From the NCBI GenBank assembly GCA_029976905.1, contig JAPOLW010000111.1, positions 1 to 9,852 of the forward strand: a stretch of DNA of 9,852 nt, in the 5' to 3' direction. The notes below the pieces were generated by a model, which saw only the letters and a list, made by a program, of their open reading frames with translations, was not told the DNA's origin and did not search any database. The position numbers were made by a program, and so were the translations under genes. Source of the stretch: a bacterium. Lineage in GTDB: Bacteria; Desulfobacterota; Binatia; UBA12015. Positions 1 through 5,622 of the stretch are shown here, piece after piece (positions within the stretch are counted from its first letter, which is position 1; each line of letters begins with the position of its first letter).

Positions 1-926
<926 letters not shown>

Positions 927-1090
927 GGCGTCCCGCTGTGCCCACGAGAGGCTCGAAGCCCCGAACGGTGGCGTTCGGATCGCGGACTGTCAAACCCATT
1001 ACAGGGGATCCGCAGAGTCGATTGTAGACGCAAAGGCGTCCTTTGGCGCATCGTCGACAGCTTCGAAATGCGTCCGGGCGACCGAGGATC

Positions 1091-1119
1091 ATTCTAAGTT
1101 GCTGAAATATCGGCTTAAA
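1091..1119 (-). promoter_or_regulatory. Candidate topA promoter in AT-rich patch
   Basis: The 289-bp gap 927-1215 must hold the topA promoter. Read on the minus strand, TAGAAT (1096-1091, five of six to the sigma70 -10) lies 17 bp after TTTAAG (1119-1114, only three of six to the -35), in the most AT-rich part of the gap. This would give a leader of about 155 nt. The leader contains two small hairpins, CCGAAC/GTTCGG at 961-978 and CAAAGG/CCTTTG at 1031-1045. The weak -35 makes this a tentative call. Confidence 0.35.
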
Positions 1120-1177
1120 AAACATTTTCACCAGCCCCGGACGTCGACCAGAAAAAATCACCTGGCGAAGGAAAGGC

Positions 1178-1211
1178 AAAAATCGGCTCCCGGGGCGGCG
1201 CGCCGCCCCGG
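1178..1211 (-). terminator. Candidate intrinsic terminator after the GNAT gene
   Basis: A perfect 22-bp GC palindrome (1190-1211, CCGGGGCGGCG and its complement) begins 4 bp past the TAG stop of the acetyltransferase gene. It is followed on the minus strand by a run of five T (1182-1178). The T-run starts about 7 nt after the stem, further than in a textbook terminator, and the stem would need to open a few central pairs to form a loop. Position and composition still favour a terminator separating the GNAT gene from topA. Confidence 0.6.
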
Positions 1212-1215
1212 CCCG

Positions 1216-1848
1216 CTAGGCCCCGAACGGAGACTCCGGTGCGGAGCCTGCAAAATCCGTCGAGCGGCCCCACACCGCCCCGGCGAGCAGATCCTCGAAT
1301 CCGAGATGGCGGTAGAAGGCGATGGCGTTCGCATTGGAGGGGGAGCAGCCCAGATGGACCGTCCCCGCTCCGGCGGCGCGCACGCGCGCCAGGAAGGCGC
1401 CCATCAGCTTCCGCCCGAAGCCCCGCCGCTGGAGCCGGGGAAGGAGGTCGATGTGCAGATGCGCGGGGTGGGTCTCGACGATCTCCCGCGGCGTCCGGGG
1501 CGGCGCATGGATCAGGTCCACCAGGGCCGCATCCCGGGTACCCGCCGGAAAATGTCCCCGGGGATAGCGCCGTCGGAGCGGCGGGTACCATTCGCGCTCG
1601 GCCCGTTCGTCGAAACGGTCGGTATCCGCGGCGCCCACGACATACCCGCCCACCCCGTCCTCGTCTTCCACGACCAGCGCAAATTCAGGAAACAAACGAA
1701 GGTAGGGCCCGACCCAGACCTCGCCCACGATGCGGGGATCGTGGTGCAGACGACTTGCATCACCGCCATCATCGGCGGTTCGAAGACAGATTTCGTAACA
1801 GGCGTCTTCGTCCTCGGAACGAAACGAGCGCAATCGGGGGGCCACCAT
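1216..1848 (-). CDS. GNAT-family N-acetyltransferase, O-GlcNAcase C-terminal-domain-like
   Basis: Predicted cytoplasmic acetyl-CoA-dependent N-acetyltransferase of 210 residues; substrate unknown. Motif A is clear (QRRGFG at about 140-145, the pyrophosphate-binding R/QxxGxG/A), preceded by the beta-strand HLHIDLLP. Motif B follows (NANAIAFYRHLGFE, about 172-185). The N-terminal half, with DPRIVGEVWVGPYL and FALVVEDEDGVGGYVVGAAD, closely resembles the acetyltransferase-like domain at the C-terminus of animal O-GlcNAcase (MGEA5/OGA), judged from memory of that family. I chose the ATG at 1846-1848 because AGAGGGGAG sits about 4 nt upstream; a GTG at 1861-1863 is in frame but has no comparable site. 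The gene follows the selenoprotein gene after a 141-bp gap holding a strong hairpin, so it may be a separate unit. A GC palindrome and T-run terminate it. Confidence 0.9.
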   Translation of the reverse strand: MVAPRLRSFRSEDEDACYEICLRTADDGGDASRLHHDPRIVGEVWVGPYLRLFPEFALVVEDEDGVGGYVVGAADTDRFDERAEREWYPPLRRRYPRGHFPAGTRDAALVDLIHAPPRTPREIVETHPAHLHIDLLPRLQRRGFGRKLMGAFLARVRAAGAGTVHLGCSPSNANAIAFYRHLGFEDLLAGAVWGRSTDFAGSAPESPFGA

Positions 1849-1897
1849 CGGCTCCCCTCTCACGAAGCCCGATGCGAGTAAAGAAAGCGGATGGGCC

Positions 1898-1973
1898 GTC
1901 GGCGCCGAAGCGAAGCGTCGAGGGGGCTGCCGCCGTCGTTCGCTCCCCGCAGCCGGGTCCGCGTCGGCGCCGA
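1898..1973. repeat. Two copies of the palindromic 11-mer GTCGGCGCCGA
   Basis: The 11-mer occurs at 1898-1908 and 1963-1973, 65 bp apart, in the gap before the acetyltransferase gene. Its core TCGGCGCCGA is a perfect 10-bp palindrome. Spaced palindromes upstream of a gene can be operator half-sites, but in DNA this GC-rich they may be fortuitous. Confidence 0.3.
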
Positions 1974-1974
1974 T

Positions 1975-2011
1975 GCTTGCGACGCCCGTTCAATTCGCGG
2001 GCGTCGCAAGC
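1975..2011 (-). terminator. 14-bp perfect hairpin enclosing the selenoprotein stop codon
   Basis: Arms GCTTGCGACGCCCG (1975-1988) and its exact complement (1998-2011) flank a 9-nt loop. On the mRNA the terminal UGA (1992-1990) sits in this loop. No T-run follows on the minus strand, so it is not a standard intrinsic terminator. It could act as a Rho-independent-like pause, an mRNA 3'-end stabiliser or a termination-context element. The structure is clear; its role is not. Confidence 0.5.
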
Positions 2012-2526
2012 GCCGCCAGCACGTCGGCCAGGGGAGCATGATCGGTGCTGTCCCGGTCCACATGGGAATAGAGAAGTTTCGGCCCCGGCGCGACGACGAA
2101 GGTGGCGCCCAACTGGGTGACCCGACTGCCCGCCTTGTGGACCCGGTAGCCTCGGCGGAAGGTCTCCCGGGTCGGTCCCCACGTCCGCGGGTGGAACAAT
2201 CCGGGAAAGGAGGAGACCCGTACCGCCGCCGCGCGCGCCGCTGCTCCATCGTCGTCGACGAGGACGGGAAACGGGATCGCCTCGTCCTCGACGAACTGGC
2301 GAGCGTAGGCGCCGTCGCCCGTTCCAATCGCGACGACCTCCGCACCCAACCCGCGGATCTCTTCGTAGCGGCCACGCAACTGCGCAGCGTGCTCGCGGCA
2401 GTGCAGTCAACCAAAGTGGCGCAGGAAGACCAGAACCACCGGGCGGTCCTCCCAGAACCACCCGATGCGGTGTTCGGCGCCCGCGGCGTCGTTGCGGATG
2501 AGAAAGTGGAGCGTCTTCAGGTCCAT
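1990..2526 (-). CDS. Selenocysteine-containing peroxiredoxin-like (PRXL2/AhpC-TSA type) protein, UxxC
   Basis: Predicted thioredoxin-fold thiol/selenol oxidoreductase, 178 residues if the in-frame TGA at 2409-2407 is read as Sec40. The frame starts at ATG 2526-2524 with GAGGT just upstream. It reads the family's strand WEDRPVVLVFLRHFG, then U40-L41-H42-C43, REHAAQLR, and continues through GAEVVAIG, IPFPVLVD and a C-terminal LGATFVVAPG strand to TGA 1992-1990. In PRXL2-type relatives this site is CxxC (GCxxCREE/H), so the TGA replaces exactly the first redox Cys. Both sides keep the same frame and composition, and the downstream half has no convincing start of its own. A candidate SECIS hairpin lies 20 nt after the UGA. 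The gene begins 7 bp after the copper/haem lipoprotein stop, so co-expression is likely. No signal peptide is seen, so it is probably cytoplasmic. The alternative is a nonsense mutation or sequencing error; the position at the catalytic residue makes that unlikely. Confidence 0.88.
2371..2409 (-). promoter_or_regulatory. Candidate bacterial SECIS element with UGA(Sec) codon
   Basis: The Sec codon is at 2409-2407. Twenty nt downstream on the mRNA is a hairpin with a perfect 5-bp apical stem CACGC (2391-2387) / GCGUG (2377-2373) and a 9-nt loop UGCGCAGUU (2386-2378). Two further pairs (2396-2395 with 2372-2371) can form across a bulge. A G at loop position 2 and this distance from the UGA agree with known bacterial SECIS features for SelB recruitment. 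A competing stem (ACUGC with GCAGU, starting inside the UGA) is also possible, so the exact fold is uncertain. Confidence 0.6.
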
Positions 2527-2534
2527 GGAGACCT
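2519..2534 (-). promoter_or_regulatory. Start-codon hairpin that masks the selenoprotein RBS
   Basis: On the mRNA, AGGUC (2534-2530) pairs with GACCU (2523-2519) around the loop UCCAUG. The left arm is the Shine-Dalgarno, and the AUG (2526-2524) lies in the loop. The upstream gene's UGA stop (2536-2534) overlaps the arm, so ribosomes finishing the lipoprotein would open the hairpin. This fits translational coupling. The stem is only 5 bp, so the evidence is moderate. Confidence 0.4.
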
Positions 2535-4108
2535 CAGTCGTCGCGCGCCCCGTTCTCGATCCACGCCCGCACCTTGGCGACGACGCCCTGGTCGAGAAGA
2601 ATCGGGGAATTCCGCGGCATCGATGCGACGACATTGCCCGCATCATCGACCGGCTGGCATCGGGAGAGCAGTTGGTACAGCCAACTCCCTTCCGGATCCC
2701 CGGGGGCGATCAGCGGCAGGTCGACGTCCGCACTCACGGCCGAACGGGTGAGCAGGGCCGCGTATGGATCGGTCTCGAGATCGAGCCCCGCCGCGGCGCC
2801 CTGCGCGTCGTGGCAGGCCGAGAACTGACAACTCGCGGCGATCACCGTTTCCCGCACGCTCGTAAAGCTCACCGGGGCCTCCGGCGTTGCCGTGGCCGGC
2901 ACGTCCACGCACGTCAGAACCGGCGGCAGATCCGCGTCCCCGGGTTTGGTCGGAGGAAGATAGAGTTCCGCGGCAATCTCCTCGGAGGAGGGCGGCACCT
3001 GAGCGGGATTCGGCGGCACGGCGAGGCCTTCGCAGGGGCCTCCGCGCCGGTAGATGCCCTCCTCGATCCCGTCGTCACGGGCGGTATCCTCGTCGACCCA
3101 TGCGTCCATCAGGACCGAACTTTCGGCGAGGCCGAGCATGACGCACATCTCCTGGTCACCGATGCCCCAACCAATCTCCTCGTCGGTCGGGTTCTCGAAG
3201 CCACAGGTCATGCGGATTCCGGTGGCGCCCCGGAAGTCGATGGCCGGGTCCAGCATCTTCCCATTCGCCTCGGCATCGAAGCCGTCGATCCCGTGGATGA
3301 GATCACCGTCGCGCGGCCCCCCCATGATCTCGGCGCGGAAATAGTTCCCGCGATAATGGTAGTGCGGCAAGATCCAGTGGAGTTTCATGTCGAGAGGGTC
3401 GCCGTTGACCTGCCCGTAGAGTTCGTCGAGGTCACACTCGGCCGAGTAGCGCGCCTCGCTCTGCGGCGGAATGTCGAGTGCGTAGTAGCTGAGACGGAAG
3501 GGCTTGAGAATCGTGGTGACGTCGCGCGGATGAATGATGTCGAGCGTCATGCGAAAACGCGTCATCCGTGCCCGTGCCGAGGGATTGAGCATGTGAATCC
3601 CGGCCACCACCTTGTGGCGCCTCGGGATCTTGATTGCCACCCCGGGGGCGAAGCCCTGGGTCTCGAGTTGGGACTGCGTGGATTGCGCGAAGATCACGGT
3701 GCCGGCCACCGCAGCGCCCAGCTCGCTGAATTCGCGATCACGGCAGCGCCAATAGCCGTCCTCCCCGGCGAAGGTGTCTTCGGGCACCACGAACCAATTC
3801 GAGTGGTGGAAGGCCCCGGAGTTGCTGATGGTCACCGCGTTCACCCACATCGCTTCGTCGTTGTCGAGCGTCCACGAGACACACTGGGAGGCAACCTCCT
3901 CGGCCGGACCGAGTTCGTACTCGCCGAAATCGTGGACGACCGAAGCCGTCGCCGGCGGTTGCGGGGCGGGGGTCGGCTGCGGGGCCGTGGTCGGCTCGGG
4001 GGCCGGCGGAGAGGCGGTGGTCGAGGCAGAGTCTCCGCATGCGGAGACCCCGATGGCCAACGCCACCGACACCGCGATGGATGCGAGGGACTTCACGAGA
4101 GAAACCAT
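2534..4108 (-). CDS. Lipoprotein with type II copper monooxygenase domain and CxxxxCH cytochrome-like domain
   Basis: Exported redox protein of 524 residues. The N-terminus is a lipoprotein signal with lipobox VSAC (Cys24), then a Pro/Ala/Thr linker (about 30-56). Residues ~60-335 match copper type II ascorbate-dependent monooxygenases (the PHM/DBH fold). All six expected copper ligands appear to be present: His101-His102 and His172 for one copper, His249-x-His251 (HYH) and Met321 (EMC) for the other. The 72-residue spacing from first HxH His to Met equals that in PHM. Residues ~415-520 resemble a cytochrome c domain: Cys427-x4-Cys432-His433 haem site and a late MPRNSP with Met497 as likely axial ligand. 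The substrate is unknown. ATG 4108-4106 is chosen because it starts the signal peptide, although its RBS is poor. The gene is followed after 7 bp by the selenoprotein gene, and it diverges from the secreted six-Cys gene. Confidence 0.88.
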   Translation of the reverse strand: MVSLVKSLASIAVSVALAIGVSACGDSASTTASPPAPEPTTAPQPTPAPQPPATASVVHDFGEYELGPAEEVASQCVSWTLDNDEAMWVNAVTISNSGAFHHSNWFVVPEDTFAGEDGYWRCRDREFSELGAAVAGTVIFAQSTQSQLETQGFAPGVAIKIPRRHKVVAGIHMLNPSARARMTRFRMTLDIIHPRDVTTILKPFRLSYYALDIPPQSEARYSAECDLDELYGQVNGDPLDMKLHWILPHYHYRGNYFRAEIMGGPRDGDLIHGIDGFDAEANGKMLDPAIDFRGATGIRMTCGFENPTDEEIGWGIGDQEMCVMLGLAESSVLMDAWVDEDTARDDGIEEGIYRRGGPCEGLAVPPNPAQVPPSSEEIAAELYLPPTKPGDADLPPVLTCVDVPATATPEAPVSFTSVRETVIAASCQFSACHDAQGAAAGLDLETDPYAALLTRSAVSADVDLPLIAPGDPEGSWLYQLLSRCQPVDDAGNVVASMPRNSPILLDQGVVAKVRAWIENGARDD

Positions 4109-4124
4109 AGGCCAGGAACGGCCT
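4109..4124 (-). promoter_or_regulatory. Hairpin abutting the lipoprotein start codon
   Basis: AGGCC and GGCCT (4124-4120 and 4113-4109 on the minus strand) enclose GTTCCT and end directly at the ATG (4108). A ribosome would have to open this stem, and no clear Shine-Dalgarno is exposed, so initiation may be weak or regulated. The stem is short and its function is uncertain. Confidence 0.3.
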
Positions 4125-4129
4125 TCTCT

Positions 4130-4189
4130 TCAATGGGCTCTGGCCGGACGGGGCACGGCCTCGCCCCGGCGCCGTCTGGCCCCCATTGA
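4130..4189. promoter_or_regulatory. Large imperfect inverted repeat in the divergent intergenic region
   Basis: TCAATGGG (4130-4137) pairs with CCCATTGA (4182-4189). After a 4-nt bulge on the left only, GGCCGGACGG (4142-4151) pairs with CCGTCTGGCC (4172-4181), with one G.T pair. The 20-nt loop is GC-rich. The 18-pair structure lies between the divergent starts at 4108 and 4301. No T-run follows on either strand, so it is not an obvious intrinsic terminator. It could be an operator for a dimeric regulator or a structured 5' leader of the lipoprotein mRNA. Confidence 0.5.
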
Positions 4190-4214
4190 CTGCTCTCTGC
4201 CCCGACCGCACCAT
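4186..4214 (+). promoter_or_regulatory. Weak candidate promoter for the secreted six-Cys gene
   Basis: TTGACT (4186-4191) matches five of six bases of a sigma70 -35. Seventeen bp later CACCAT (4209-4214) matches only three of six of a -10. It overlaps the right arm of the large inverted repeat, so a protein bound there could block it. Nothing else in 4215-4300 is promoter-like. Confidence 0.22.
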
Positions 4215-4300
4215 GACGCCGCCGCGCCTGCGAGCGGCTCTACTGCCCACGCGTCGGTCCCCCGATCCCGCTCCGGGCCAAACCAGGGGGATCTGGACTC

Positions 4301-4684
4301 GTGCACTCCTTTTCGACTCGTTACCTGCTCGGCCTCGGACTCGCCGCCACGATGCTCACCGCCGCGCCCGCCGCCGCCGAACCGCCGATCTTCTCCCCTC
4401 TCGACGCCGACGTCCTCGAGCAGACGACGCTGGTGCCGGCGGCCACCTCGGTCACGGCGTATACGGCGCCGAACGACGCGCGCGTCGTCCTGACGCGATT
4501 TTGCGGCGACGGTTGTGTGCGCTGCGCGGGGACGACCGTTGGAAGCGCCGCCTTCGAGACCCGCGGCGGTCGCTGCATCGATCACCCCCGCGGACTGGAG
4601 TTGCCGCCGGGCGAGGCGGTTCAATGCACGAACCCCTGCTCAACGACGGGTGCGGCTCTTTTCTCGGGACTGCGACGACCCTGA
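4301..4684 (+). CDS. Small secreted six-cysteine protein, function unknown
   Basis: I do not recognise a named family. The 127-residue product begins with a clear Sec signal peptide: a short polar start, hydrophobic LLGLGLAATML, and an AAA|EPP cleavage site after about residue 26. The mature part has six cysteines in two groups: Cys68/Cys72/Cys75 (FCGDGCVRC), and Cys92, Cys109 and Cys113 (CTNPC). These probably form disulfides after export. The conserved-looking LPPGEAVQCT stretch suggests a compact beta domain. The start is GTG 4301-4303 with an AGGGGG stretch about 10 nt upstream. GC-rich third positions match the neighbours. It is divergent from the copper/haem lipoprotein, and its stop is only 7 bp from the stop of the convergent symporter gene. 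It is the only plus-strand gene here. Confidence 0.72.
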   Translation: MHSFSTRYLLGLGLAATMLTAAPAAAEPPIFSPLDADVLEQTTLVPAATSVTAYTAPNDARVVLTRFCGDGCVRCAGTTVGSAAFETRGGRCIDHPRGLELPPGEAVQCTNPCSTTGAALFSGLRRP

Positions 4685-4691
4685 AGCGGAC

Positions 4692-5603
4692 TCAGCCGCG
4701 ACCGCGCCAACGGGCGGCGAGAAAACTTCCGACCACCGAGTGCACCACGCTCGAGATCGCGCCGGGGACGGCCGTGAGCGGATCGGCGAAGTGCTGGCGG
4801 GCCAACACGACGGCGAGGCCCGAGTTCTGCATGCCGACCTCGATCGACACGGTTCGACGGATCGCCTCTTCGTACCCGAAGACCCGGGCCAGGAAGTAGC
4901 CCAGCAGGAAACCGCCCCCGTGCAGGAGAACCACCGACGAGAAGAGGATCCCGCCTGAATTGAGAATGGCGTCGGCGCTCTGTCCAATCACACTTGCGAC
5001 GATCAAGACGATTGCCAGCACCGCGATCAGCGGCGAGACCGGTTGGACAAGGCCGACCAGCCGCGGCGCGAAGTGGTTCAGGGTCACGCCGACGAGGACC
5101 GGCAAGAGGACGACCTGCAGCGTGCTCAGGAAGAGCCCCCAGGCATCCACCGGCACCATGGTGCCGGCGAGCCATTCGGTCAGGAGTGGCGTCAACACGA
5201 TCGCCCCCATCGTCGAGCACATCGTCATCAAGACCGAAAGCGGCAGATTCGCTCGCGCGATGTAGGTCACGACGTTCGAGGCCGTTCCTCCGGGACAGGC
5301 GCCGGTGAGGATCAAGCCGACGGCGAAGGGCGTGGGAAGTCCCTGGCTCCGGGCGATCGTCCAGGCCAGAAGCGGCATCACCAGGAATTGACTCACGAAC
5401 CCCAACGCCACCGGGCGTGGGACCTCGAGCACCCGGCGAAAATCCGAGAACGAGAGGGTGATGCCCATGCCGAGCATGATCACCGCGAGGCCCCAGACGA
5501 TGAGCGGGCCGCGGAACCACGTGAAGAGCGGCGGATGGACCAGCGCGAGCCCCCCGGCGGGCAAGACCCATACCGGGAAGAGGTTCGTGAAGAGTTGAAG
5601 CAT
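4692..5603 (-). CDS. Bile acid:sodium symporter (BASS) family transporter
   Basis: Integral inner-membrane Na+-coupled transporter of 303 residues with about nine to ten hydrophobic helices, the normal length for the family. Hallmarks are MLGMGITLSFSDF (about 43-55), the first crossover motif CPGGTASNV (103-111) and the sodium-site/second crossover motif EVGMQNSGLA (255-264), in which Glu255 and Gln259 correspond to conserved Na+ ligands. The substrate cannot be told from sequence; bacterial BASS proteins carry bile acids, pantoate or other organic anions. ATG 5603-5601 lies 9 nt after the stop of the L,D-transpeptidase-like gene, in the loop of a 12-bp hairpin. It is the last gene of the three-gene operon and converges on the secreted-protein gene with a 7-bp gap. 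No intrinsic terminator is visible. Confidence 0.95.
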   Translation of the reverse strand: MLQLFTNLFPVWVLPAGGLALVHPPLFTWFRGPLIVWGLAVIMLGMGITLSFSDFRRVLEVPRPVALGFVSQFLVMPLLAWTIARSQGLPTPFAVGLILTGACPGGTASNVVTYIARANLPLSVLMTMCSTMGAIVLTPLLTEWLAGTMVPVDAWGLFLSTLQVVLLPVLVGVTLNHFAPRLVGLVQPVSPLIAVLAIVLIVASVIGQSADAILNSGGILFSSVVLLHGGGFLLGYFLARVFGYEEAIRRTVSIEVGMQNSGLAVVLARQHFADPLTAVPGAISSVVHSVVGSFLAARWRGRG

Positions 5604-5622
5604 CGCCCGACTTCAACTCTTC
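5589..5622 (-). promoter_or_regulatory. 12-bp perfect hairpin across the transpeptidase stop and symporter start
   Basis: On the mRNA GAAGAGUUGAAG (5622-5611) pairs perfectly with CUUCAACUCUUC (5600-5589), enclosing the 10-nt loop UCGGGCGAUG. The upstream stop UGA (5615-5613) is in the left arm, and the symporter AUG (5603-5601) ends the loop. Ribosomes reaching the stop would unwind the left arm and release the start codon, which is a classic arrangement for translational coupling. The role is inferred from the layout. Confidence 0.6.

Noticed and set aside
965..993. Perfect TTGACA (993-988, minus) as the topA -35
   Set aside because: No -10-like sequence lies 16-18 bp downstream; that stretch is CACCGT in a GC-rich hairpin.
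1990..2379. Separate 129-aa protein starting at TTG 2379
   Set aside because: It starts in the middle of the first helix, after the active site, with no RBS. It is the downstream half of the selenoprotein.
2407..2409. TGA as a disabling mutation, or as tryptophan
   Set aside because: The TGA falls exactly on the family's redox Cys and both flanks are intact, so decay is unlikely. TGA ends most other genes here, so a Trp code does not fit. A sequencing error remains the main alternative.
2407..2646. Separate 79-aa ORF ending at TGA 2407
   Set aside because: Its first 40 codons overlap the lipoprotein gene in another frame. Its last 39 are the N-terminus of the selenoprotein, up to the Sec codon.
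2465..4189. 574-aa open frame on the plus strand
   Set aside because: It is antisense to the copper/haem lipoprotein, whose metal ligands and lipobox prove the minus-strand reading.
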